This document shows positions 11,320-18,065 of a stretch of DNA of 64,000 nucleotides, piece by piece. The notes under the pieces were generated by a model. The model was given only the letters and a program-made list of their open reading frames with translations. It was not told the origin of the DNA and searched no databases. This DNA is from Gemmatimonadota bacterium (GTDB lineage: Bacteria; Gemmatimonadota; Gemmatimonadetes; Gemmatimonadales; GWC2-71-9): assembly GCA_003222195.1 (NCBI GenBank), contig QHVB01000030.1:206170-270169 (forward strand). Direction: 5' to 3'. Made by a program: the position numbers and the translations under genes. Positions within the stretch are counted from its first letter, which is position 1; the number at the start of each line of letters is the position of its first letter.

Positions 11320-11906
11320 AAATCGACACGGCGTTCGCCACGCTACCCCTGCCTGGGCAGGCGGAGTCGGGCGACCTGTGTCTCATTAAACGAGTGGGAA
11401 AGGGAACGCTGATCGCGGTGGTCGACGGGCTGGGTCACGGCGAGGAGGCGGCGTCTGCCGCCCATGCGGCCGTCGGTTCACTCGACCGGTATTCCCGCGA
11501 GCCACTTGTCGATCTCGTCCGCCGCTGCCACGAAGCCGTGGTGGGTCTGCGCGGCGTCGTCCTCGGCCTCGCCCACCTCGATCCGCAGGCGGCGACCATG
11601 ACGTGGCTCGGTGTCGGCAACGTGGGCGGCATTCTACTGCGCGCCGATCTCGGCAACCGGCCCTCGCGGATCACCCTGCTTCCGAGTGCGGGATTCATCG
11701 GCGCCGAGCAGACGCATCCCACGACGCGATCCGTGCCGCTCGCGCTCGGCGATACCGTCATTCTGTTTTCCGACGGCATCAAGGACGGATTCGCGGAATC
11801 GCTGGCGCTTTCGAGCACCCCGCAGGAGATCGCCGACCACGTCATCACCCGGCACGTGAAGGGCAACGACGACGCGCTTGTGCTGGTAGCACGCTACGCC
11901 CGCTAA
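11301..11906 (+). CDS. rsbX: RsbX-like PP2C/SpoIIE-family phosphatase resetting the stressosome
   Basis: About 200 residues. Metal-binding motifs of the PPM/SpoIIE phosphatase fold are visible: VVDGLGHGEEA near residue 41, LFSDGIKDGF near residue 155, and the C-terminal GNDDALVLVARY. A stand-alone phosphatase of this size directly after rsbT corresponds to RsbX, which removes phosphate from RsbR/RsbS to reset the complex. Two starts are possible: GTG at 11301, or TTG at 11316 that overlaps the rsbT stop as TTGA; the second leaves MKIDTAFATLPLPGQAESGD and looks closer to the family N-terminus. Confidence 0.88.
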   Translation: MAAGHLKIDTAFATLPLPGQAESGDLCLIKRVGKGTLIAVVDGLGHGEEAASAAHAAVGSLDRYSREPLVDLVRRCHEAVVGLRGVVLGLAHLDPQAATMTWLGVGNVGGILLRADLGNRPSRITLLPSAGFIGAEQTHPTTRSVPLALGDTVILFSDGIKDGFAESLALSSTPQEIADHVITRHVKGNDDALVLVARYAR

Positions 11907-11922
11907 GCAGGTCGCTGGCTCG

Positions 11923-13233
11923 CTGACGACCGGCCCACTGCGGCCCGTCGTATTGCGGCTCGCCGCTCCCGCCGTCGCGATGATGGCGTGCCATTTCTCC
12001 TTCAATCTGATCGACAGCATCTGGGTGGGCCGGCTCATCGGACCGGCAGCGCTCGCGGCGGTGTCGACGGCGGGATTCTACATCTGGGTGGCGCTCAGTC
12101 TGGGCGAGATGGTTGAGATCGGATTGATCGCGGTCGCGGCGCGCCGCCATGGGGAGGGCAACCCTGAGCAGGCGGCGCGCGCCGCCGCCGCGGCGGTGGC
12201 GTACGCGCTGCTGGCAGGTCTCGTCGTGAGCATCGCCGGCTGGCTCGTGATGGGCACGATGTTCCGCGTCATGAAGATCCCGTCCGAAGTCGCAACGCTG
12301 GGGCGTGCCTATCTCTCGACGTGGCTGCTGGGCGCGCCACTCGTGTTCGGATTCTTCGCTATCGAGGCCACGTTCCGAGCGGCCGGCGACACCCGGACGC
12401 CGTTCTTGATGCTCGCGGGGTCGGTTTGCTTCTCGATCGCGCTCGATCCGCTGCTGATCGCCGGCGTCGGTCCGTTCCCGCGGCTGGGCGTGGAGGGAGC
12501 CGCCCTGGCGTCCGTGATGGTCCGCGGTGGGGGTTTCTTGCTGGGTCTCGTCATCGCGCTACGACGGGGGCTCGTGCGGATCGGGGCGCCGGATTGGCGC
12601 ACGCTTCCCACGATTATCCGCATCGGCGCTCCGTTGTCACTCGCGGGCGTCCTGCTGTCGGTCATCTACATGTGGCTCACGCGATTTACCTCGCGCTTCG
12701 GCACGCCAGCGCTCGCCGCGCTCGGCGTCGGCCACAAAATGGAAGGCCTGGGGTTCATCGCGATCAGCGGCTTCGCGCTGGCGGCCGGCGCGCTCGTGGG
12801 CCAGAACCTCGGCGCCGGGCAGGAGGCGCGGGCGCGGGAGGCGGTACGGCTCACGGTCGAATATTGCCTCGCGGTCACCGTGACGACTGCGATCGCCTTT
12901 CTCCTTGTGCCCGGTCGCCTCGTCTCGCTGTTCACCCGGGATCCGCAGGTGATTGCCGATGGAGTGCTGTACCTGCGGGTCATCGCGTTCGCGCAGATCG
13001 GTCAGAGCTTCGAGCTGATTCTCGAAGGGGCACTCGCAGGGGCGGGCTATACCTTCTGGCCGCAGATCGTGAGCACGAGTCTCACCGCGCTCCGGATTCC
13101 GCTCGCCGCCTGGTGGTCGCGCGGAATTGGCCTGCTTGGCATCTGGCTGGCCTTGAGCGTCACCGCGATCTCGCGCGGCATCGCCATGATCCTCTTCTGG
13201 AAAGGCGGGCGGTGGCGTACCGTCAGAGTCTAG
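11923..13233 (+). CDS. MATE-family multidrug/Na+ antiporter; probable CTG start
   Basis: A MATE-family exporter of about 436 residues with 12 predicted membrane segments in two six-helix halves. The first ATG/GTG/TTG in frame is TTG at 11953, but relatives begin with an N-terminal helix of the form LTxGP...LRLALPA. Here the codons upstream read LTTGPLRPVVLRLAAPAVA, starting from a CTG at 11923, with the previous in-frame stop at 11887-11889. I therefore prefer CTG at 11923; TTG at 11953 would remove the amphipathic entry to helix 1. It follows rsbX by 16 bases and is probably in the same transcript. Substrate unknown. Confidence 0.82.
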   Translation: MTTGPLRPVVLRLAAPAVAMMACHFSFNLIDSIWVGRLIGPAALAAVSTAGFYIWVALSLGEMVEIGLIAVAARRHGEGNPEQAARAAAAAVAYALLAGLVVSIAGWLVMGTMFRVMKIPSEVATLGRAYLSTWLLGAPLVFGFFAIEATFRAAGDTRTPFLMLAGSVCFSIALDPLLIAGVGPFPRLGVEGAALASVMVRGGGFLLGLVIALRRGLVRIGAPDWRTLPTIIRIGAPLSLAGVLLSVIYMWLTRFTSRFGTPALAALGVGHKMEGLGFIAISGFALAAGALVGQNLGAGQEARAREAVRLTVEYCLAVTVTTAIAFLLVPGRLVSLFTRDPQVIADGVLYLRVIAFAQIGQSFELILEGALAGAGYTFWPQIVSTSLTALRIPLAAWWSRGIGLLGIWLALSVTAISRGIAMILFWKGGRWRTVRV

Positions 13234-13236
13234 ACC

Positions 13237-13977
13237 ATGACGATTGTCACGCTGCTCACTGACTTCGGCACCGCCGACAGCTACGTCGCTGAGATGAAGG
13301 GCGTGCTCTCGACGTACGCTCCTCAGGCGACACTGGTCGATATCACCCATGACGTGTTGCCCGGCGATGTGCGTGCCGCTCAGTACATCCTCAGTCGGAT
13401 CTGGATGTTCTTTCCCGAAGGGACGATTTACGTCGCCGTCGTCGATGCCGGCGTTGGAACAGACCGAAGGGTGCTCGGGGCAACCCGATTTGGTCGGTAC
13501 TTTCTGGCACCGGACAACGGGCTGCTCTCTTTCCTGTCCATGAACGCGAAGTTCGTCTCCCTCCCCGTGCTTCCTGAAGCAGCGCCCACCTTCCATGGCC
13601 GCGACGTCTTTGCGCCCGCCGCCGGAGTACTGGCGACCGGAGGATCGCTCGAGTCGCTTGGCACCGCAATTACCGATCCGATCGACCTGCCGTTGCCGAT
13701 CCCAACGACAGACGGAGACGCGGTCGTGGGTGAGGTGCTATACGTCGATCGGTTCGGGACGCTGATCTCGAACATTACCCCCACCGCTCTCAAGCCCGGT
13801 GTGAGCATTCATGTCGACGGAGTGGACATCGGCCCCTTGCGGCGCACGTTCGCGGATGTCGCATCTGGAGCGCTCGTGGCATTCACGGGGTCGGGTGGAA
13901 CGGTGGAGATTGCGGTGCGCGACGGGAGTGCGGCTGCAAAACTGGGTGTCGGTGTGGGCGCGGAGGTTCGCGCGTAG
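13237..13977 (+). CDS. SAM hydroxide adenosyltransferase (DUF62, SAM hydrolase)
   Basis: A 246-residue protein of the SAM-dependent chlorinase/fluorinase fold family. The common bacterial members split S-adenosylmethionine into adenosine and methionine using hydroxide. Motifs: ITLLTDFG-like IVTLLTDFGTADSYVAEMKG at the N-terminus, DITHDV, VVDAGVGTDRR and FHGRDVFAPAA, containing the conserved Asp, Arg and His that activate water; the C-terminal barrel has YVDRFGTLISNI. The 23-residue insertion that marks the fluorinase is not obvious. It starts 3 bases after the MATE gene and ends 9 bases before the converging anti-sigma gene. Confidence 0.9.
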   Translation: MTIVTLLTDFGTADSYVAEMKGVLSTYAPQATLVDITHDVLPGDVRAAQYILSRIWMFFPEGTIYVAVVDAGVGTDRRVLGATRFGRYFLAPDNGLLSFLSMNAKFVSLPVLPEAAPTFHGRDVFAPAAGVLATGGSLESLGTAITDPIDLPLPIPTTDGDAVVGEVLYVDRFGTLISNITPTALKPGVSIHVDGVDIGPLRRTFADVASGALVAFTGSGGTVEIAVRDGSAAAKLGVGVGAEVRA

Positions 13978-13986
13978 CCTTCTTAT

Positions 13987-14229
13987 TTAGGGCGTCCAGT
14001 CCCCAGAAGGCGTCGCAATCTTCACCTGCGCCATCACGCGATCACCGAACCCCGCGCTCGGCGCAAACTTCGGAAGCTGCACCAGCTCGAGAATGACCTT
14101 CCGTTCACGTTCGGCTTCGACACGGCAGAGAGAGCAATCGGCGAGATGCATGGCCCGGGCGGCGGGGAGAAGACCCTGCGCCCAGAGCTCGATTTCGTCA
14201 GTAGTGAGATGCATGGAGATGTCAGTCAT
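13987..14229 (-). CDS. Short zinc-finger (ZAS-type) anti-sigma factor, no membrane segment
   Basis: An 80-residue protein directly downstream of the ECF sigma gene. It contains the zinc-binding signature of ZAS anti-sigma factors: an N-terminal His region (MHLTTDEIELWAQG) and HLADCSLC, i.e. H-x3-C-x2-C, near residues 28-35. It should bind and hold the sigma factor. Unlike most ZAS proteins it has no transmembrane helix or periplasmic domain. It would therefore be a soluble cytoplasmic regulator, which fits redox or zinc sensing better than envelope sensing (inference). The gap to the sigma gene is 33 bases. Confidence 0.82.
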   Translation of the reverse strand: MTDISMHLTTDEIELWAQGLLPAARAMHLADCSLCRVEAERERKVILELVQLPKFAPSAGFGDRVMAQVKIATPSGDWTP

Positions 14230-14262
14230 TGGGTGTCCTACGGCTCGGTTTCGGCCCTGGTT

Positions 14263-14847
14263 TCACTCCCGGCGATCTTCCAGATAACCACGCAATTCAT
14301 TGCGGGCCCGATGGATATAGGTTTTGACCGTCCCCAGGGGGAGGTCGAGCGTGTCGGCGATCTCCTCGTACGAATACCCCTCCACATGACGTAGCAAAAT
14401 GCACGACCGGTACTCCGGGCGGAGCCGGGCGATGGCCCGCTCGATTGCGGTCCCGAGCTCGCGGTTCTCGACTTCGTCCAGCGGACTCTCGGCGCGATCG
14501 CCCAACTGCAGCGACGTCGCGCGCACCTGTTCGGGCGTCTCGGCACTCGGCGCGCCGTCGAGCGACAGCGTGTCGATACTCTTGCGCCGCAGGTGATCGA
14601 TCGCCGCGTTGTTCGCGATCTTGAAAATCCAGGATGAGAACTTGAACTCCGGCCGGTACGATTTGATGCCGTTCAGGACTTTGACGAACGTCTCCTGCGC
14701 GAGGTCCTCGGCGAGCGCGCGATCGCGTACCATCCGGTACAGCAGCGAGAACACCGGACGTTCGTACCGGCGCACCAGCTCGCGGAAAGCGGCGTCGTGT
14801 CCCTGCTTTGCCCACGCGACGACCTGCTGATCGCTGGCGTCGCTCAG
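14263..14847 (-). CDS. ECF-family RNA polymerase sigma factor; probable CTG start
   Basis: An ECF (sigma-70 group 4) factor. Region 2 is clear (YERPVFSLLYRMVRDRALAE, then DLAQETFVKVLNGI) and region 4 ends with a helix-turn-helix YSYEEIADTLDLPLGTVKTY. The first conventional start, GTG at 14775, would cut off the start of region 2. The residues upstream (SDASDQQVVAWAKQGHDAAF) are typical of ECF N-termini. They can only be reached from CTG at 14847, because no ATG/GTG/TTG lies between it and the next in-frame stop. With CTG the protein is 194 residues. It is divergent from menG, 25 bases apart, and is followed by its anti-sigma gene. Confidence 0.88.
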   Translation of the reverse strand: MSDASDQQVVAWAKQGHDAAFRELVRRYERPVFSLLYRMVRDRALAEDLAQETFVKVLNGIKSYRPEFKFSSWIFKIANNAAIDHLRRKSIDTLSLDGAPSAETPEQVRATSLQLGDRAESPLDEVENRELGTAIERAIARLRPEYRSCILLRHVEGYSYEEIADTLDLPLGTVKTYIHRARNELRGYLEDRRE

Positions 14848-14872
14848 GTGGTCCGGCCTATCTTTCGCGCCT

Positions 14873-15562
14873 ATGAGTCGGTCTCCAGCCTACGTCCGTG
14901 GCATGTTCACGGCGATCGCCCCGCGCTACGACTTCCTGAACCACCTGCTCAGTCTCAACGTGGACCGGTCGTGGCGCCGCACCGCCGTCGCACGACTCGG
15001 CTGGGAAGCGAAGCCTGACGGCACGTACCTGGACCTCTGTGCCGGAACCCTCGATCTCGCGGCCGAATTGGCGCGGCGCGACGGCTTTCGCGGCCGGGTA
15101 ATCGGCGCCGACTTCGCGGTGCCGATGCTGGCGCGAGGCAAGAACAAAGCTGCTCGCACCGTCCCCGTCGCCGCCGACGCGCTCGAGCTGCCGTTTCCCG
15201 CGGCGCGGTTCGACGGCGCCCTCGTGGGATTTGGCGTTCGCAATCTGGCCGACCTCGACAGCGGATTGCGGGAGGCGGCCCGCGTGTTGAAGCCGGGCGC
15301 GCGATTCGTCATCCTGGAATTCGCCACGCCCCGATTCTCGCCGCTGCGCGCGATCTATCTCTTCTATTTTCGCCGGATTCTTCCCGCCATCGGCCGGCTC
15401 GTGTCGAAACATAGAGACGCCTATACCTACCTGCCAGAGTCGGTACTCGCGTTTCCGGAGCCGGAGGCGCTGTCTCAGCGCCTGGTGGCCGCGGGATTCT
15501 CGCACGTCGGGTTCGAGCGGCTGACGGGCGGGATCTGTGCCGTGCACTATGGCACTCGCTAA
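14873..15562 (+). CDS. menG: Demethylmenaquinone methyltransferase (UbiE/MenG)
   Basis: A 229-residue class I SAM methyltransferase that methylates demethylmenaquinone in the last step of menaquinone synthesis. Family signatures: YDFLNHLLSLNVDRSWRR near the N-terminus, the SAM loop YLDLCAGTLDLAAELARR, VGFGVRNLADLDSGLREAARVLKPG, and the C-terminal LTGGICAVHYG. The TATCTT box at 14859-14864 ends 8 bases before the ATG with no ribosome site, suggesting a leaderless transcript. With the following ubiD and ubiA genes it forms a quinone operon; ubiD overlaps its end by 14 bases. Confidence 0.95.
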   Translation: MSRSPAYVRGMFTAIAPRYDFLNHLLSLNVDRSWRRTAVARLGWEAKPDGTYLDLCAGTLDLAAELARRDGFRGRVIGADFAVPMLARGKNKAARTVPVAADALELPFPAARFDGALVGFGVRNLADLDSGLREAARVLKPGARFVILEFATPRFSPLRAIYLFYFRRILPAIGRLVSKHRDAYTYLPESVLAFPEPEALSQRLVAAGFSHVGFERLTGGICAVHYGTR

Positions 15563-17024
15563 TCTCCGGGAGTTCATCGCCGCGATCGAGAAATCCGGGG
15601 ATCTCAGGCGCGTCACGCGACCTGTGTCCGTCGACAAGGAGATCACCGAAATCGCAGATCGCTGCATGAAGTCGCCCGGCGGCGGACCGGCGCTGCTCTT
15701 CACAGAGCCCGCGCTGCGCGGCGGCGGGAAGTCGCGGTATCCCGTGGCGATCAACTTGTTCGGATCAGAGCAGCGCATGTCGCTGGCGCTCGGTGTGGAT
15801 TGCCTCGATCAGGTCGGGGCGCGCATCGCCGAGCTCCTCGCGCTGAAGGTGCCGGAAGGACTGCTGGGCAAGCTCGCGATGCTGCCGCGGCTCGCCGAGG
15901 TCGCGAAGTTCCCACCCAAGACTGTGGGCCGGCCGGCCTGCCAGGACACGGTGCTCAAGGATTCGGACGTCGACCTCTCGCTGTTTCCGGTGCCGATCTG
16001 CTGGCCCGAGGACGGCGGGCCATACATCACGCTCGGTGGAGTCATTACGAGGAACCCGGAGTCGGGAGTCAGGAATGTGGGGATGTACCGGGTCCAGGTG
16101 CTGAGCAAGAACACGCTGGCGATGCATTGGCAGCGGCACAAGGTGGGCGCGGCGCACTGGCGCGCGATGGCGGAGCGCGGTGAGAAGATGCCCGTCGCCA
16201 TCGCCCTCGGAGGAGATCCCGCGAGCATCTATGCGGCCTCGGCCCCGCTCCCGCCCACGATCGACGAGTTTCTGTTCGCCGGCTTCTTGCGCGGTGAGCC
16301 GGTGCGGCTCGCCAAGGCCGTGACCGCCGATCTCGAGGTCCCCGCCGAGGCCGAGATCGTGATCGAGGGATACATCGACCCCCGGGAGGACCTGGTGCTC
16401 GAGGGGCCCTTCGGGGACCACACCGGCTTCTACTCGCTGGCGGATTATTATCCAAAGGTGCACGTCACAGCGGTGACGCTGCGCGACGATCCGGTCTGGC
16501 CGCACACAATCGTGGGTCGCCCGCCAATGGAGGATTATTTCCTCGGCCACGCCACGGAGCGGATCTTTCTGCCGCTGCTCAAGCTCACGATTCCGGAGAT
16601 TGTCGATCTGCACATGCCCGCGGAGGGGATTTTTCACAACCTCGTGTTTGTGAGCATCGACAAGCAGTACCCAGGGCAGGCGTACAAGGTGATGAATGGC
16701 CTGTGGGGACAGGGGCTGATGTCGCTGGCCAAGATGATCGTGGTCGTCGATAAGGACGTCAACGTGCGTGATCCGAAGGAAGCTTGGTGGGTGGCGCTCA
16801 ATCACATCGATCCCGAGCGCGACGTGCGCTTCACGATGGGACCGATCGACGTGCTCGATCATTCCAGCCGCGGCTTCACCTACGGGTCGAAGATGGGGGT
16901 CGACGCGACGCGGAAGTGGAAGGAAGAAGGGTTCACGCGAGAGTGGCCGAACAAGATCGTGATGGATGCGGAGACCAAGGCTCGTGTCGACTCGATGTGG
17001 AAGGATTTGGGAATTGAGCTCTGA
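15549..17024 (+). CDS. UbiD-family prenylated-FMN decarboxylase (late menaquinone step, MqnL-like)
   Basis: A 491-residue UbiD-family (de)carboxylase that uses prenylated FMN supplied by UbiX. Characteristic stretches include NVGMYRVQVLSKNTLAMHWQ, the active-site segment EIVIEGYIDPREDLVLEGPFG followed by DHTGFYS, and VVDKDVNVRDPKEAWWVALN. In organisms using the futalosine route, a UbiD (MqnL), a UbiA (MqnP) and a UbiX (MqnM) act after MqnABCD. The menG-ubiD-ubiA order here fits that, though mqnA-D are not in the window, so a ubiquinone-type role cannot be fully excluded. Start at ATG 15549, inside the end of menG. Confidence 0.9.
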   Translation: MALANLREFIAAIEKSGDLRRVTRPVSVDKEITEIADRCMKSPGGGPALLFTEPALRGGGKSRYPVAINLFGSEQRMSLALGVDCLDQVGARIAELLALKVPEGLLGKLAMLPRLAEVAKFPPKTVGRPACQDTVLKDSDVDLSLFPVPICWPEDGGPYITLGGVITRNPESGVRNVGMYRVQVLSKNTLAMHWQRHKVGAAHWRAMAERGEKMPVAIALGGDPASIYAASAPLPPTIDEFLFAGFLRGEPVRLAKAVTADLEVPAEAEIVIEGYIDPREDLVLEGPFGDHTGFYSLADYYPKVHVTAVTLRDDPVWPHTIVGRPPMEDYFLGHATERIFLPLLKLTIPEIVDLHMPAEGIFHNLVFVSIDKQYPGQAYKVMNGLWGQGLMSLAKMIVVVDKDVNVRDPKEAWWVALNHIDPERDVRFTMGPIDVLDHSSRGFTYGSKMGVDATRKWKEEGFTREWPNKIVMDAETKARVDSMWKDLGIEL

Positions 17025-17025
17025 G

Positions 17026-17913
17026 ATGCGCGAGGGCCAGACCTTCTCCGGTGAATCGCTATTCGTTCGCTACATCAACTTTGTAAAGCTCCCTCATACA
17101 GTCTTCGCGCTCCCGTTCGCGCTGCTCGGCGTGATCGTCGCGTCGTATCAACAGCCCGCAACCTGGCGCGTGGCGATTTTGGTCGTCGTGGCGTTCACGG
17201 CGGCGCGGTTCGTCGCGATGGGGTTCAACCGCATCGCCGACCGGCGGATCGACGCGCGGAATCCGCGCACGCAGGGACGCGAGCTGCCGGCGGGCCACCT
17301 GACTGTCGGCCAGGCGTGGGCGGCCGTGATCGGCGCCATGGTGATCTTCCTCTGGGCGTCGTGGGCGTTGAATCCGCTCTGCGCGGCGCTGGCGCCGGTC
17401 GCGCTCATCTGGATTGCGACGTACAGCTACACCAAGCGGTTCACGGACTGGTCGCATCTGTGGCTGGGCGCCGCGCTCGCGATCGCACCGGTTGGGGGCT
17501 ATGTCGCCGTCACCGGGGCGTGGAGCGATCCCGTCTGGCTGCTGCTCGTGATCGCACTGGCCGTCGCGTGCTGGGTGGCGGGGTTCGACATCTTTTACGC
17601 GCTGCAGGACGAAGTGTTCGATCGCCGCGAGGGGCTCCACTCGCTGGTGGTGCGGCTGGGGCAGGGGTGGGCCATCATCGTGGCGAAGCTGCTGCACGGC
17701 GCCGCGATTGCCGCGCTGATCCTGTTCGGCAAGGGCGCCGGGCTGGGCCTGGCGTATTTCGTCGGTGTCGCGATCGCGGTGGTGGTGATCGGTTGGGGGC
17801 ACCGGCAGGTGAAGCCGGGAGATCTCTCAAAGCTCAATGCGGCGTTCTTCACGGCGAATGGGATCGTGAGCATTGTCGTGTTTCTGGGGGCGTTGGTGGA
17901 TCGGATCCTGTGA
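17026..17913 (+). CDS. UbiA-family polyprenyltransferase (MqnP-like)
   Basis: A 295-residue membrane prenyltransferase with about 8-9 helices that attaches the isoprenoid tail to the aromatic quinone precursor. Both Asp-rich motifs are intact: FNRIADRRIDARNPRT (NxxxD-x3-D) near residue 66, and YALQDEVFDRREGLHS near residue 190. The ATG at 17026 starts one base after the ubiD stop. The frame extends upstream into ubiD, but only from this start is the usual N-terminus obtained. Context: third gene of the menG-ubiD-ubiA operon. A heptad-built hairpin follows the stop and faces a converging gene. Confidence 0.92.
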   Translation: MREGQTFSGESLFVRYINFVKLPHTVFALPFALLGVIVASYQQPATWRVAILVVVAFTAARFVAMGFNRIADRRIDARNPRTQGRELPAGHLTVGQAWAAVIGAMVIFLWASWALNPLCAALAPVALIWIATYSYTKRFTDWSHLWLGAALAIAPVGGYVAVTGAWSDPVWLLLVIALAVACWVAGFDIFYALQDEVFDRREGLHSLVVRLGQGWAIIVAKLLHGAAIAALILFGKGAGLGLAYFVGVAIAVVVIGWGHRQVKPGDLSKLNAAFFTANGIVSIVVFLGALVDRIL

Positions 17914-17918
17914 AAAAA

Positions 17919-18005
17919 GGGACGGGGGACGGGGGAAGAGGGAAGGGTACACCGAACCCTAAGCGCTCGGTTTTACCCATCCCCCGTCCCTCGTCCCCCT
18001 TCCCC
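17919..18005. repeat. Palindrome of 7-base GGGACGG-type units in a convergent gap
   Basis: Left arm 17919-17949 reads as tandem G-rich heptads (GGGACGG, GGGACGG, GGGAAGA, GGGAAGG). The right arm 17974-18005 is the matching C-rich complement with a few mismatches, leaving a loop of about 24 bases. It lies in the 152-base gap between the ends of ubiA (+) and the S9 peptidase (-). Either RNA strand could fold into a stem of about 30 pairs, so it may serve as a bidirectional terminator. A 21-base stretch of the left arm recurs exactly inside glmM at 38227-38247. The rest of the gap (18006-18065) shows nothing recognisable. Confidence 0.8.
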
Positions 18006-18065
18006 AAAGGTCCGCCTCGCCACCCGAAACGCGCCCCCACACCGAACCGCCGGGGACGCTAGAAG

